In this document: positions 28,550-39,877 of the stretch, one piece after another | How the letters are laid out: each line of letters begins with the position of its first letter | Position numbering within the stretch: the stretch's first letter is position 1 | Source: Roseobacter sp. | GTDB lineage: Bacteria; Pseudomonadota; Alphaproteobacteria; Rhodobacterales; Rhodobacteraceae | Assembly: GCA_024636495.1 (NCBI GenBank) | Contig: JAGXGZ010000043.1 | Location: 1-64,000, forward strand | Length of the DNA stretch: 64,000 nt | Direction: 5' to 3' | Made by a program: the position numbers and the translations under genes | Notes under the pieces: model-generated | The model's database searches: none | What the model was told of the DNA's origin: nothing | The model's input: only the letters and a program-made list of their open reading frames with translations

Positions 28550-29479
28550 GTGACCCGGCGACACGTCATCTTTTACACCGCATTTCTGGCAGTGCTGGGC
28601 GCAGGGTGGGGCTTTACCCAACCGATGGCGAAAATTGCCGTCAGCACAGGCTATCAGCACTTTGGTCTCGTGTTTTGGCAGATGGCAATCGGTGCGATCT
28701 TTATGATCGTCATCAATACCCTCCGCGGCAAATCTTTGCCACTTGGTCCGCGGTATTTACGCCTGTATCTGATCATCGCGATGATCGGGACGGTGGTGCC
28801 GAATTCCGCCTCTTATCAGGCCGCCGTTTGGCTGCCTTCTGGGGTTATGTCGTTGCTGCTTAGCATTGTCCCGATGTTCGCGTTCCCGATTGCGCTTGCG
28901 ATGGGGCTCGACCAGTTCAGTCTGCGCCGCCTTTGGGGATTGGCCTTTGGCCTTGCCGGCGTGCTGCTGCTTGTGGCACCGGGCGCAAATATGTCCTTGG
29001 ATTTGCCGGTCTTCTGGATCTTTATCGCGCTGATTGCAGGGCTTTGCTACGCATTCGAAGGCAATATCGTCGCCAAATGGGGCACCCTTGATCTGGACGC
29101 CTTTCAGGTGTTGCAAGGCGCATCAATCCTTGGGGCTGTGCTTGTTTTGCCCGCAGCACTTTTGACAGGCCAGTTCATTGATCCGACCTTACCTTGGGGC
29201 GCACCGCAAATGGCGCTGATCGCCTCCTCTGTTGTGCATGTGTTGGTCTATTCGGGCTACATGTGGCTGGTGGGGCGTGCGGGGGCGGTGTTTGCGGTGC
29301 AGGTCAGCTATCTGGTGACGGGTTTCGGACTGATCTGGGCCAAGCTGATCCTGTCCGAGGCCTACGCACCTACCTTGTGGATCGCGCTTGCGATGATGTT
29401 TGCCGGTCTCTATCTGGTGCAACCGCGCCCCAAAGCCGCGCTTGCCGAAGCAGTGGCAATGGGCGACAGTACAATCTGA
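28550..29479 (+). CDS. EamA/DMT-family transporter
   Basis: Ten-TM DMT pattern; GTG start. Confidence 0.85.
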   Translation: MTRRHVIFYTAFLAVLGAGWGFTQPMAKIAVSTGYQHFGLVFWQMAIGAIFMIVINTLRGKSLPLGPRYLRLYLIIAMIGTVVPNSASYQAAVWLPSGVMSLLLSIVPMFAFPIALAMGLDQFSLRRLWGLAFGLAGVLLLVAPGANMSLDLPVFWIFIALIAGLCYAFEGNIVAKWGTLDLDAFQVLQGASILGAVLVLPAALLTGQFIDPTLPWGAPQMALIASSVVHVLVYSGYMWLVGRAGAVFAVQVSYLVTGFGLIWAKLILSEAYAPTLWIALAMMFAGLYLVQPRPKAALAEAVAMGDSTI

Positions 29480-29509
29480 TTTTACGAGCCAAATGCAGGA
29501 CATACCGGA

Positions 29510-31282
29510 ATGGATCTACTGAACCTGTCGCAAGGAACTTCTGCGATTCTGGCAATTACGGTCGTCGTGATCATGTTCATCATGTTCCTGCGCGAAACCT
29601 TCCCGACCGAAGTTGTGGCCTTGACCGGGTCTGCAGTTATGCTCGCGCTTGGCATCCTGCCCTACGAGGATGCACAGGCGGTTTTGCAAAACTCGGCCCC
29701 CTGGACGATTGCAGCAATGTTTATCGTGATGGGTGCACTGGTGCGGACCGGTGCGCTGGATGTTCTGACGCGGCTGGCGGAACGCTATGCCAAGACCCAC
29801 CCCAAGTCGGCAGTTGTCGGTGTCATCGTCGCGGTCATGGCGGCGTCTGCGATCATGAACAACACGCCTGTTGTGGTGGTAATGATCCCTGTGGTCGTGC
29901 AGCTTAGCCAGACGTTGGGCACCAAGGCGTCAAAACTGCTGATCCCACTTAGCTACGCGGCGATCATGGGTGGCTCGCTGACCTTGATCGGGACCTCGAC
30001 CAACCTGCTTGTGGACGGCGTCGCGCGCAGCCAAGGGCTTGAACCATTTGGCATTTTCGAAATCTTGCCCATCGGCTTGGTCGTTTGCGCATGGGGCCTG
30101 ATCTACATGGCAGTTTTTGCGCCCAAACTGCTGCCCGCGCGTGACAGCATGGCGAATATGCTGTCGGACCGCTCGAAGATGAAATTTTTCACCGAGGCCG
30201 TGATTCCCCCCGAATCAAACCTGATCGGCCGCGAAGTTCTAGATGTGCAGCTGTTCAAACGCGAAGGTGTGCGACTGATCGACGTGGTGCGCGGCGATCA
30301 ATCGTTGCGCCGCGATCTGGCTGCGGTGCAGTTGCAGGTCGGCGACCGCGTTGTTTTGCGCACGCAGATGACCGAACTGCTCAGCTTGCAAGCCAACAAG
30401 GAACTCAAGCGCGTCGATCAGGTGTCGGCGGTAGAAACCTCGACGGTCGAGGTGTTGATCACGCCGGGCTGCAAGATGGTGGGCCGCTCGCTTGGCGCGT
30501 TGCGCCTGCGGCGCCGCTACGGTGTCTATCCGCTGGCCGTCCACCGCCGCAACCAAAACATCGGGCGCCAGCTGGATGACCTGATCGTCAAGGTCGGCGA
30601 TACATTGCTGCTTGAGGGGGCAATGGCCGACATCCAGCGGCTTGCCTCTGACATGGATATGGTCGACGTCTCGCAACCGTCGGCGCGCGCGTTCCGCAGG
30701 GGCCACGCCCCGATCGCAATCGCAGCCCTCATGGGGATCGTCATTCTGGCCGCTTTGAACGTCGCGCCGATCCTGTTGCTCGCTGTCATTGCGGTGGCTC
30801 TTGTGCTGGTCACGGGCTGCATCGACGCCGATGAAGCCTTTACCTTTATCGACGGCCGTTTGCTGGCCCTGATTTTTTCGATGTTGGCCATTGGGGCAGG
30901 GCTGCAAAACTCGGGTGCGATCAGCCTGATCGTCGACGGCATTGCGCCCGTGCTGGGCACCTTGTCACCTTTTTATGTGATTTTTTCGGTTTTCCTGCTG
31001 ACCACCATCCTGACCGAGATCGTGTCCAACAATGCCGTCGCTGTCATCATGACGCCCATCGCGATCAGCCTTGGTACAGCCCTTGGCATGGACCCGCGCC
31101 CCCTTGTGGTGGCCGTGATGATCGCCGCGTCCTGCGCTTTTGCAACCCCCATCGGCTACCAGACAAATACATTGGTTTACGGGCCGGGTGGCTACCGCTT
31201 TACCGACTTCATGCGGATCGGTATCCCGCTTAACCTCACCATGTCCTTACTGGTATCATCCGTCATCCCCCTTATCTGGTAG
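29510..31282 (+). CDS. SLC13-family permease with tandem TrkA-C (RCK_C) domains
   Basis: SYAAIMGGSLTLIGTSTNLLVDG; EVLDVQLFKREGVRLIDVVRGDQSLRRDLAAVQLQVGDRVVLRT. Confidence 0.88.
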   Translation: MDLLNLSQGTSAILAITVVVIMFIMFLRETFPTEVVALTGSAVMLALGILPYEDAQAVLQNSAPWTIAAMFIVMGALVRTGALDVLTRLAERYAKTHPKSAVVGVIVAVMAASAIMNNTPVVVVMIPVVVQLSQTLGTKASKLLIPLSYAAIMGGSLTLIGTSTNLLVDGVARSQGLEPFGIFEILPIGLVVCAWGLIYMAVFAPKLLPARDSMANMLSDRSKMKFFTEAVIPPESNLIGREVLDVQLFKREGVRLIDVVRGDQSLRRDLAAVQLQVGDRVVLRTQMTELLSLQANKELKRVDQVSAVETSTVEVLITPGCKMVGRSLGALRLRRRYGVYPLAVHRRNQNIGRQLDDLIVKVGDTLLLEGAMADIQRLASDMDMVDVSQPSARAFRRGHAPIAIAALMGIVILAALNVAPILLLAVIAVALVLVTGCIDADEAFTFIDGRLLALIFSMLAIGAGLQNSGAISLIVDGIAPVLGTLSPFYVIFSVFLLTTILTEIVSNNAVAVIMTPIAISLGTALGMDPRPLVVAVMIAASCAFATPIGYQTNTLVYGPGGYRFTDFMRIGIPLNLTMSLLVSSVIPLIW

Positions 31283-31297
31283 AGGGCACGCCGGCTT

Positions 31298-31341
31298 CTC
31301 TGGCTTGGAAATATCCCGGGGGTTTGGGGGCTGGCCCCCAG
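31298..31341. repeat. Dispersed hairpin-plus-tail repeat, copy D (minus orientation)
   Basis: Reverse complement TGGGGGCCAGCCCCCAAACCCCCGGGATATTTCCAAGCCAGAG closely matches 33180-33223. Confidence 0.7.
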
Positions 31342-31357
31342 TCGCCCCGTCTTCAAA

Positions 31358-33142
31358 TCACAACGGCCAGAAGACCAGAATCGCCGGTATCGACACAGTG
31401 ACGATAATGATCTCCAAAGGCAGCCCCATGCGCCAATAATCCCCAAAGGAATATCCCCCGGGCCCAAGGATCAGGGTGTTGTTCTTATGCCCGATAGGGG
31501 TCAGAAAGGCGCTTGAGGCGGCCACGGCGACCGCCATCAGGAAGGGATCAGGAGAGACGTCCAGTGTTTGAGCCATCTGAATGCCGACTGGTGCCGCCAC
31601 AATAGTCGTTGCGGTGTTGTTCAAGACATCCGACAGTGTCATGGTCACAATCATCAATACCGTCAGCACGACCCAAGCAGGAAAACCGTCCGTGAGCCCG
31701 ACAAGCGCACCTGCGATCAGCTCGGTGCCGCCCGACGTCTCAAGCGCCGCCCCGAGCGGGATCATCGAGCCTAGCAGCACGACGACGGGCCATTCAATAT
31801 GGGTGTAAAGCTCTGACAAGGGGACAATTTTCGCCAGAACATAGGCGACGACAACCAGCCCAAGGGCAACCGGTAAATAGATCAGACCGAAACTCGCAGC
31901 CGTTACCGCGCCGCCAAACAGGCCTATCGCCAGCCACACCTTGCTGTTTTCGGTGACTGCCAGCCCACGGTCTGCCAACGGCAGCACGCCCAGCCATTCG
32001 ACCACATGGGCCGCGGTATCGCGGGGCACCAGCAGCAACAGAATATCGCCGGCTTTCAGCTGGGTCTTGCGCAATTGCGAGGTGATCTTTTGACCCTTTC
32101 GGGAAATGCCCAAAAGCACCGTCCGTTGCCGCCAGGCCAGCCCGACCGTCTGCGCTGTGCGCCCGTTCAGCCTTGAGTCGTCAGTCACGACCACCTCAAC
32201 GATCTCGACCCCTTCACCGCTGGCGTGCAGCAGGTCTTCGCGATCTGTGTCTGCGACCTTCAGGTTCAACGTGCTGCGAAATTCATCCAGCGCGTCAGGG
32301 GTCGCTTCCAGCACCAAAGCATCTCCGGCCTGCAAGGCTACATTGCGCGATTGACCGTATCGCCGCTTGCCGTCCCGGATCAGCCCCAAGATGGCCACGT
32401 CGGATTTGTCCGCCACGTCTTGCAGTTCGGCCAACCGTTTGCCGATCTGATTGCTATCGTCTGGCACTGTCAACTCGGCGATATATTGCGACAGATCCTC
32501 GGGTTTGAGCGCGGAGTCGTCGCGTGCGGGGATCAACCGCCAGCCCATCAAAGCGACAAAGGTCAAACCCGCAATCGCGGCAATCCCGCCCACAGGGGCG
32601 AAATCGAACATGCCAAAGGGTGCCCCCAGCGATTCCTGCCGGATCGAGGCGATGATGATATTGGGCGGGGTGCCGATCAGCGTGACCATGCCCCCCAAGA
32701 TTGTCGCAAAGCTGAGCGGCATCAGGCTAAGGCCCGGATTACGCCCCGCTTTGCGTGCGGTCTGGATATCGACGGGCATCAACAAGGCAAGCGCTGCGAC
32801 ATTGTTCATAAACGCCGACAAGACGCCGCCGATCAGACCCATCAAAGTGATATGTGCCGCCAAGCTGCGCGAGGCATCGACCATGGTGCGGGTGATCAGT
32901 AACACCGCGCCCGAGCGCACCAGCCCGGCAGAAACGATGAGGACGAATGCGACAATCAATGTGGCCGGATGTCCAAAGCCGTCAAAGGCGTTCTTGCTGT
33001 CTACCACCCCCAAGACGACACCGATCATCAGGGCTGAAAAGGCAATCAGATCGTACCTGAAACGTCCCCAAAGCAGCATGCCGAAAACAGCCCCGAAAAG
33101 GGTGAAAAGAATGATTTGGTCTTGGGTCATGGGGTGGGTCAC
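31358..33142 (-). CDS. SLC13-family permease with tandem TrkA-C domains (convergent paralog)
   Basis: [39 protein letters not shown]. Confidence 0.88.
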   Translation of the reverse strand: MTHPMTQDQIILFTLFGAVFGMLLWGRFRYDLIAFSALMIGVVLGVVDSKNAFDGFGHPATLIVAFVLIVSAGLVRSGAVLLITRTMVDASRSLAAHITLMGLIGGVLSAFMNNVAALALLMPVDIQTARKAGRNPGLSLMPLSFATILGGMVTLIGTPPNIIIASIRQESLGAPFGMFDFAPVGGIAAIAGLTFVALMGWRLIPARDDSALKPEDLSQYIAELTVPDDSNQIGKRLAELQDVADKSDVAILGLIRDGKRRYGQSRNVALQAGDALVLEATPDALDEFRSTLNLKVADTDREDLLHASGEGVEIVEVVVTDDSRLNGRTAQTVGLAWRQRTVLLGISRKGQKITSQLRKTQLKAGDILLLLVPRDTAAHVVEWLGVLPLADRGLAVTENSKVWLAIGLFGGAVTAASFGLIYLPVALGLVVVAYVLAKIVPLSELYTHIEWPVVVLLGSMIPLGAALETSGGTELIAGALVGLTDGFPAWVVLTVLMIVTMTLSDVLNNTATTIVAAPVGIQMAQTLDVSPDPFLMAVAVAASSAFLTPIGHKNNTLILGPGGYSFGDYWRMGLPLEIIIVTVSIPAILVFWPL

Positions 33143-33178
33143 TTGTATAAAAACTATGCCCGAGACTTAGCAGTCCGG

Positions 33179-33224
33179 TTGGGGGCTGTCTGCCCCCAAA
33201 CCCCCGAGGATATTTACAAGCCAG
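33179..33224. repeat. Dispersed hairpin-plus-tail repeat, copy B
   Basis: TTGGGGGC-tgtct-GCCCCCAA then ACCCCCGAGGATATTTACAAGCCAGAG. Confidence 0.7.
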
Positions 33225-33316
33225 AGAACAAGGGGATGCCCTCGCACTGTGGCTTGTTTGCGCGCCAGCGCTGGCTTATAGAGAGCCAGTTCAAAGATTA
33301 CGCAGGCGAGGTTACC

Positions 33317-34057
33317 ATGGCAGGCCACTCAAAATGGGCAAATATTCAACACCGCAAGGGGCGCCAAGACAAGCTGCGCGCCAAGGTGTTTTCCAAGATG
33401 TCGAAAGAGATCACCGTTGCCGCCAAGATGGGCGACCCCGACCCTGATAAAAACCCGCGCCTGCGTCTGGCGATCAAGGAAGCCAAGTCGGTTTCCGTTC
33501 CCAAAGACGTGATTGATCGTGCAATCAAGAAATCCACAGCCGGCGAGGGCGAGGATTACGAAGAAATCCGCTATGAAGGCTACGGCCCTAATGGTGTCGC
33601 GGTCATCGTCGAGGCGATGACCGACAACCGCAACCGTACTGCATCGGTTGTACGTTCTACCTTTACGAAAAATGGCGGTAATCTGGGCGAAACCGGTAGT
33701 GTCGGGTTTATGTTCGATCGCAAGGGTGAAATCACCTATCCAGCATCCGTAGGCGATGCCGATACCGTGATGATGGCAGCAATTGAGGCGGGCGCTGAAG
33801 ACGTTGAAAGCGCTGAGGATGGTCATGTGATCTGGTGTCTGGATACCGATCTGAATGACGTGGCTACCGCACTTGAATCAGAGTTGGGCGAATCCGACAG
33901 CACCAAGCTGGTCTGGCGCCCGACCACAACTACAGAGATGGATCTGGAAGGCATGGAAAAGCTGATGAAGCTGATCGATGCGCTGGAAGACGACGACGAC
34001 GTTCAACGCGTCACCGCGAATTTCGAGGCCTCGGACGAGGTCATGGAACAGCTTTAG
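33317..34057 (+). CDS. yebC: YebC/PmpR-family protein
   Basis: [37 protein letters not shown]. Confidence 0.97.
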   Translation: MAGHSKWANIQHRKGRQDKLRAKVFSKMSKEITVAAKMGDPDPDKNPRLRLAIKEAKSVSVPKDVIDRAIKKSTAGEGEDYEEIRYEGYGPNGVAVIVEAMTDNRNRTASVVRSTFTKNGGNLGETGSVGFMFDRKGEITYPASVGDADTVMMAAIEAGAEDVESAEDGHVIWCLDTDLNDVATALESELGESDSTKLVWRPTTTTEMDLEGMEKLMKLIDALEDDDDVQRVTANFEASDEVMEQL

Positions 34058-34086
34058 AACGTCAAAGGCGCGTTCTGGCAGAGACA

Positions 34087-34124
34087 AAAAAACCGCCCTC
34101 CGTCATTGGGGGCGGTTTTTTTTG
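34087..34124 (+). terminator. Rho-independent terminator after yebC
   Basis: AAAACCGCCC-tccgtcattg-GGGGCGGTTTTTTTT. Confidence 0.9.
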
Positions 34125-34143
34125 ATTAAAGGGAGGGGCGAGA

Positions 34144-34407
34144 TCAGCCGAACATGCGTGCCATGCTAAGAAAAAGACCTTTGGTAGGGACAGCCGGTGT
34201 CCGCTTTACGTTTCTTTGCTGCGCAATTGTGGCCAATACGCGCTTGACGTCATTGAGACGACCAAGGGCGTTCGATCCGCCCGCACTTGCTTGCACACCC
34301 AAAATCTTGGACTGTGTTTGAAGCGCCGCTTCGATAAGCGCTAGATCGTCTTGGCTGATTTCCAGCTTCTGCTTTTCGTCTAACATGACTTTGTTCCTTA
34401 CTTGCAT
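34144..34407 (-). CDS. Hypothetical small helical protein
   Basis: 87-aa ORF between a terminator and a divergent promoter region. Confidence 0.5.
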   Translation of the reverse strand: MQVRNKVMLDEKQKLEISQDDLALIEAALQTQSKILGVQASAGGSNALGRLNDVKRVLATIAQQRNVKRTPAVPTKGLFLSMARMFG

Positions 34408-34576
34408 GGCGTTCAGATAGGTGCTGCATGTTGGTTACGCCAGTAGATACGCGCCAGATCACAGATTTGTTTCACCCTTGGTTGAAGATTTCTGCCTTGC
34501 TTTTGGGTGACACGGCTAAGATACCGTTTTTACGCAATCTTTTTCCGCCGGTTTTCCGCCTATCCTTTTTTGAAAT

Positions 34577-35182
34577 GTGACTGAGATGACTGCTTTATTA
34601 CCGGGCTTCGCCCTGAGTTTGACGCTGATCCTGGCAATTGGGGCGCAAAACGCCTTTGTTTTGCGTCAGGGCTTGCGGTTGCAGCACGTGTTTTGGGTGT
34701 GTCTGACCTGTGCTGTCTCGGACGCTATTTTGATAACGGTCGGTGTTGCGGGCTTTGGAGGGTTGGGCCAGGCAGTGCCATGGTTCGAGCCGCTGATGCG
34801 CTACGGTGGTGCTGGGTTCTTGATCTGGTATGGCGCGCAAAACGCAATGTCAGCGTGGCGTGGCGGTGAAACTCTTGAGGCAGAAGGGCCGAAGACCCAG
34901 ACCCTGCGCCGCACGATTCTCACACTGTTGGCGCTTACGTGGCTCAATCCGCATGTGTATCTTGATACGGTGGTTTTGCTGGGGTCGATCTCGGCGCAAT
35001 ATGACAACCGGCTGGCCTTTGGGGTCGGGGCAGTGATGGCAAGTTTCGTGTTTTTCTTTAGCCTTGGATACGGTGCGCGCATGTTAAGCCCAATTTTTGC
35101 AAAACCGCGCAGTTGGCAAATTCTGGATGCGTTGATCGCGCTGACCATGTGGGCGATTGCCGCTAAATTATTGTTGATGTGA
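34577..35182 (+). CDS. argO: LysE/ArgO-family amino-acid exporter
   Basis: LSLTLILAIGAQNAFVLRQGLR...TWLNPHVYLDTVVLLGSIS. Confidence 0.92.
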   Translation: MTEMTALLPGFALSLTLILAIGAQNAFVLRQGLRLQHVFWVCLTCAVSDAILITVGVAGFGGLGQAVPWFEPLMRYGGAGFLIWYGAQNAMSAWRGGETLEAEGPKTQTLRRTILTLLALTWLNPHVYLDTVVLLGSISAQYDNRLAFGVGAVMASFVFFFSLGYGARMLSPIFAKPRSWQILDALIALTMWAIAAKLLLM

Positions 35183-35230
35183 GCCGCATGTGAGCTTGTG
35201 GTCGCCCGCGCATTCAGGAATGCTGGGGAT

Positions 35231-36133
35231 ATGACAACAGCGCTTCCTCATCGACCGGTTTCCGGCATCTTCTGGATGATCGTGACGGGGCTGTTGTTCA
35301 TCTGCGTGACAGCGCTGGTGAAACACATGGGGCCAAGGCTGCCTGCGGCTGAAGCGGCGTTTATCCGGTATGGATTCGGACTGGTGTTCTTGCTGCCGGC
35401 CATAGGCGCTTTGCGCGCCGCCCATCTGACCCGCCGCCAATGGTCGTTGTTCGGCCTGCGGGGCGGATTGCACGGGTTGGGCGTAATCTTGTGGTTTTAT
35501 GCGATGACCCGCATTTCCATCGCCGAAGTGACGGCGATGAATTATCTCGCCCCGATCTACGTGACAATCGGTGCCGCGGTGTTTTTGGGAGAGAAGCTGG
35601 CGCTGCGGCGGATCATTGCGGTGGTCTTGGGGCTGACCGGGGCGGTGATCATTCTGCGACCGGGGTTTCGCGAGCTGACCAACGGGCATTTTGCGATGCT
35701 GATTGCTGCCGTGGTCTTTGGTGGGGCATATCTGCTGGCCAAGGTGCTGTCAGACGAGGTCAAGCCGTCTGTCGTGGTCGCGATGATGTCGTTGTTTGTA
35801 ACGATTGCGCTTGCACCCTTTGCGCTGCCTGTCTGGATCGCACCCACTTGGCAAGAGGTGGGAATCCTGGCCGCCGTGGCGTGCTTTGCCACCGCGGGGC
35901 ATTACACAATGACGCTTGCGTTTGCTGCCGCCCCGCTGACTGTCACGCAACCGATCACGTTTTTGCAACTTGTCTGGGCAACCGCCTTGGGTGCGTTGGT
36001 GTTTGCAGAACCGATTGACGTCTGGGTTATCCTTGGTGGCTTTGTCATCTTGGGATCGGTCACATTCATCACGTGGCGCGAAGCGATGTTGAACCGTCAG
36101 ATCACGCCAGCCAGCCCTGCTACAAAGCTTTAG
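35231..36133 (+). CDS. EamA/DMT-family transporter
   Basis: Ten-TM DMT pattern; TRISIAEVTAMNYLAPIYVTIGAAVFLGEKL. Confidence 0.88.
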   Translation: MTTALPHRPVSGIFWMIVTGLLFICVTALVKHMGPRLPAAEAAFIRYGFGLVFLLPAIGALRAAHLTRRQWSLFGLRGGLHGLGVILWFYAMTRISIAEVTAMNYLAPIYVTIGAAVFLGEKLALRRIIAVVLGLTGAVIILRPGFRELTNGHFAMLIAAVVFGGAYLLAKVLSDEVKPSVVVAMMSLFVTIALAPFALPVWIAPTWQEVGILAAVACFATAGHYTMTLAFAAAPLTVTQPITFLQLVWATALGALVFAEPIDVWVILGGFVILGSVTFITWREAMLNRQITPASPATKL

Positions 36134-36140
36134 GCATTTT

Positions 36141-36160
36141 TATTGACTCTTGAGTCAATA
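36141..36160. promoter_or_regulatory. Perfect palindrome, candidate BetI operator (TATTGACTC-TT-GAGTCAATA)
   Basis: 9-bp perfect arms, 43 bp upstream of the betI start. Confidence 0.75.
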
Positions 36161-36202
36161 ACCCTACATCTATTTCAAGAACTGAAATGGTAAGGGACCA
36201 AA

Positions 36203-36778
36203 ATGCCCAAACTTGGGATGGAGCCGATCCGCCGCGATGCGCTGGTGAAAGCCACGATTGCCGAAATCGGGGCCGCACAATCGCTTGATGTGACGGTTGA
36301 TCAAATCGCGCGACGTGCGGGCATGTCCAAAGCGTTGGCGCATCATTACTTTGGCGGCAAAGACCAGATTTTTCTGGCGGCCATGCGCTATATCCTGTCG
36401 GAATATTCTTCCGAAGTCCGTCGGGAATTGCGCAAAGCCAACACGCCGATTGCCCGCGCCGAAGCGATTATTCGCGCCAGTTTCGACGAAAGCTGCTTTG
36501 ATCCGGCAACCGTCAGCGCGTGGATGATGCTATATGGATCATCGCGCACGAACGTTGAAACCTATCGGCTGCTGATCGTTTATCAGGCCCGCTTGCGATC
36601 AAACCTGACCCATGCGCTGCGCCCGATCTCAACCCAGCCGGAACAGCATGCTGAGACATTGGCCGCCTTGATCGACGGGCTATACCTGCGCGCCGCCCTG
36701 TCCGACAGCGGCAGTGCGCGGGCGGCCTGCACGCAGGCTCTGACACTATTGGGCATCTTGATAGAAAGCACGTCATGA
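36203..36778 (+). CDS. betI: TetR-family transcriptional repressor BetI
   Basis: MPKLGMEPIRRDALVKATIAEIGAAQSLDVTVDQIARRAGMSKALAHHYFGGKDQIF. Confidence 0.95.
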   Translation: MPKLGMEPIRRDALVKATIAEIGAAQSLDVTVDQIARRAGMSKALAHHYFGGKDQIFLAAMRYILSEYSSEVRRELRKANTPIARAEAIIRASFDESCFDPATVSAWMMLYGSSRTNVETYRLLIVYQARLRSNLTHALRPISTQPEQHAETLAALIDGLYLRAALSDSGSARAACTQALTLLGILIESTS

Positions 36779-38283
36779 CCAAACCGAATATCCTGATTTT
36801 GATGGTCGACCAGTTGAACGGCACGTTGTTCCCCGACGGTCCGGCCGATTGGTTGCATGCCCCGAACCTCAAGGCGCTTGCCGCACGTTCGACCCGTTTC
36901 AAAAACGCCTATACCGCCAGCCCGCTCTGCGCGCCGGGTCGGGCTGCGTTTATGTCCGGCCAATTGCCAAGTGCGACGGGTGTTTATGACAACGCGGCCG
37001 AATTTACCTCGAGCATCCCGACCTATGCGCATCATCTGCGCCGCGCGGGATATCAGACCTGTCTATCGGGCAAGATGCACTTTGTCGGCCCCGATCAGTT
37101 GCACGGGTTCGAAGAACGCCTGACCACAGATATCTACCCGGCAGATTTCGGATGGACGCCCGATTACCGCAAGCCTGGTGAACGCATTGATTGGTGGTAT
37201 CACAACATGGGGTCGGTGACGGGGGCCGGTGTTGCCGAGATCAGCAACCAGATGGAATATGATGATGCCGTCGCGTTCGAGGCAACCCGCAAGCTATATG
37301 ACCTTTCGCGCGCCCAAGATGCGCGGCCATGGTGTCTGACGGTCAGCTTTACCCACCCGCATGATCCTTATGTGGCGCGCAAGAAGTACTGGGATCTTTA
37401 CAACGATTGTGAACATCTGCTGCCCGAGGTGTCCGATCTGGGCTATGAGGCCCAAGACCCCCATTCCAAACGTATCTTTGATGCAAACGACTGGCGTAGT
37501 TTCGACATTACCGAAGACAATATCAAACGGTCCCGCCAAGCCTACTTTGCGAATATCAGCTATATCGACGACAAGATCGGCGAGATTTTGCAAACCCTTG
37601 AAGACACCCGCCAAGAGGCGATCATCGTCTTTGTATCGGATCACGGCGATATGCTGGGCGAACGTGGGCTTTGGTTCAAGATGAGCTTTTACGAAGGTTC
37701 CTCGCGCGTGCCTATGATGATTGCCGCACCGCAGATGGCACCGGGTCTGAACGAAACCCCGGTTAGCAATATCGACGTTTGCCCGACCTTGTGTGATCTG
37801 GCGGGTGTGTCGATGGAGGATGTCATGGAATGGACCACAGGCCAGTCGCTGGTGCCCATGGGGCAGGGGGTGGAGCGCACGGAACCGGTTGCGATGGAAT
37901 ACGCCGCCGAGGGGACCCAAGCCCCGATGGTGTCGCTGCGCTATGGCAAATGGAAATACAACCGCTGCGCGCTCGACCCTGATCAGCTGTTTGATCTGGA
38001 CGCTGATCCGCACGAGCTGACCAATCTGGCCGATGAACCTGCCAATCAAGGCACGCGCCAGACCTTGCGCGCGAAGTCCGACGCCCGTTGGGATCTGGAC
38101 GCATTTGACGCGGATGTGCGCAAAAGTCAGGCCCGCCGCTGGGTTGTCTACGAGGCGCTGCGAAAGGGTGGATATTATCCCTGGGATTATCAGCCGCTGC
38201 GCAATGCGTCAGAGCAATACATGCGCAACCACATGGATTTGAACGTGCTGGAAGAAAACAAACGCTTCCCGCGCGGTGAATGA
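36775..38283 (+). CDS. betC: Choline-sulfatase
   Basis: [18 protein letters not shown]...[18 protein letters not shown] sulfatase motif. Confidence 0.96.
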   Translation: MTKPNILILMVDQLNGTLFPDGPADWLHAPNLKALAARSTRFKNAYTASPLCAPGRAAFMSGQLPSATGVYDNAAEFTSSIPTYAHHLRRAGYQTCLSGKMHFVGPDQLHGFEERLTTDIYPADFGWTPDYRKPGERIDWWYHNMGSVTGAGVAEISNQMEYDDAVAFEATRKLYDLSRAQDARPWCLTVSFTHPHDPYVARKKYWDLYNDCEHLLPEVSDLGYEAQDPHSKRIFDANDWRSFDITEDNIKRSRQAYFANISYIDDKIGEILQTLEDTRQEAIIVFVSDHGDMLGERGLWFKMSFYEGSSRVPMMIAAPQMAPGLNETPVSNIDVCPTLCDLAGVSMEDVMEWTTGQSLVPMGQGVERTEPVAMEYAAEGTQAPMVSLRYGKWKYNRCALDPDQLFDLDADPHELTNLADEPANQGTRQTLRAKSDARWDLDAFDADVRKSQARRWVVYEALRKGGYYPWDYQPLRNASEQYMRNHMDLNVLEENKRFPRGE

Positions 38284-38306
38284 AAAAGATCGAAAGGCGA
38301 AACCCT

Positions 38307-39758
38307 ATGCAAACGCAACCCACAGCCAGCCACTTTATCAACGGTGAATATGTCGAAGACACAAGCGGTACGCCGATTGATGTGATCTATCCCGCGACGG
38401 GAGAAAAGATCGCAACTGTCTACGCCGCCACGCCTGCGATCATCGAACGGGCGCTTAGCTCTGCACGGGCGGCTCAGGCGGCATGGGGGGCAATGACCGG
38501 AACCCAAAGGGGCCGTATTCTGCGCCGCGCCGCTGACATCATGCGCGAACGCAACCACGATCTGTCGGTGCTTGAAACCTATGACACCGGCAAGCCCTAT
38601 CAGGAAACGTCGGTGGCCGATGCCACAAGCGGTGCCGACGCGCTTGAATATTTCGGGGGGATCGCCGCAAGCCTGACCGGCGAGCATATCCAGCTTGGCG
38701 AAGATTGGGTCTATACCCGCCGCGAACCTTTGGGCGTTTGCGTCGGCATCGGCGCGTGGAACTATCCGACGCAAATCGCCTGCTGGAAAGGCGCACCGGC
38801 GTTGGCCTGCGGCAATTCCATCGTGTTCAAACCGTCTGAAACGACGCCCCTGTGTGCGCTGAAAGTGGCCGAGATATTGTTCGAGGCAGGTTTACCGGCC
38901 GGGCTTTATAACGTCGTGCAAGGCATGGGCGAAGTCGGCGCCGCGTTGGTGACGGACCCCCGCGTCGACAAGGTATCCCTGACCGGATCGGTGCCCACGG
39001 GTCGCAAGGTCTATGCTGCCGCTGCCGAAGGGATCAAGCACGTCACGATGGAGCTGGGCGGCAAATCCCCGATGATCGTGTTCGAAGACGCCGATATCGA
39101 GAACGCGGTCAGCGGTGCGATCCTTGGCAACTTCTACAGCTCGGGTCAGGTCTGTTCAAACGGCACACGCGTATTCGTTCACACGGACATCAAAGAGGCG
39201 TTCCTGTCGCGGCTGGCCGAACGGTTGGGCACGGCTGTAATCGGTGACCCGATGGACCCGGCCACCAGCTTTGGCCCGATGGTATCGAAACGCCAATTGG
39301 ATATTGCACTTGGCTATATCGAAAAAGGCAAAGCCGAAGGCGCGCGCCTTGTCTATGGCGGTAACGCGATTGACGGCGACGGTTTCTATATGCAGCCCAC
39401 TGTCTTTGCCGACGTCACAGATGACATGAGCATCGCGCGCGAAGAGATTTTCGGCCCCGTCATGTCGGTGCTTGATTTCACTGACGAAGACGACGTGATG
39501 GCGCGTGCGAATGATACCGAGTTTGGCCTGGCTGCTGGCGTGTTCACCCGCGATCTGGCCCGCGCGCACCGCGTGGCTGCCAAGTTTCAGGCGGGCACCT
39601 GTTATATCAATACCTATAATGACGCCCCTGTCGAAGCGCCCTTTGGCGGGATGAAGAATTCGGGCGTAGGCCGCGAAAACTCCAAGGCGGCGATCAATCA
39701 CTACAGCCAGCTCAAGTCCGTTTACGTGCGCATGTGCGATCTGGAAGCGCCTTTCTAG
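38307..39758 (+). CDS. betB: Betaine-aldehyde dehydrogenase
   Basis: [23 protein letters not shown]...[16 protein letters not shown]. Confidence 0.96.
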   Translation: MQTQPTASHFINGEYVEDTSGTPIDVIYPATGEKIATVYAATPAIIERALSSARAAQAAWGAMTGTQRGRILRRAADIMRERNHDLSVLETYDTGKPYQETSVADATSGADALEYFGGIAASLTGEHIQLGEDWVYTRREPLGVCVGIGAWNYPTQIACWKGAPALACGNSIVFKPSETTPLCALKVAEILFEAGLPAGLYNVVQGMGEVGAALVTDPRVDKVSLTGSVPTGRKVYAAAAEGIKHVTMELGGKSPMIVFEDADIENAVSGAILGNFYSSGQVCSNGTRVFVHTDIKEAFLSRLAERLGTAVIGDPMDPATSFGPMVSKRQLDIALGYIEKGKAEGARLVYGGNAIDGDGFYMQPTVFADVTDDMSIAREEIFGPVMSVLDFTDEDDVMARANDTEFGLAAGVFTRDLARAHRVAAKFQAGTCYINTYNDAPVEAPFGGMKNSGVGRENSKAAINHYSQLKSVYVRMCDLEAPF

Positions 39759-39877
39759 ACGCGGGGCGATCCAAAGGAGCGCTAAAGCGCATTCGATTTT
39801 GGGCGTGTGATGCACCCTGAGCCCACGGCTGCGACTTTGGGTCAGGGCGGTATTCGGTCCTATGGAAAGGGAATAGG

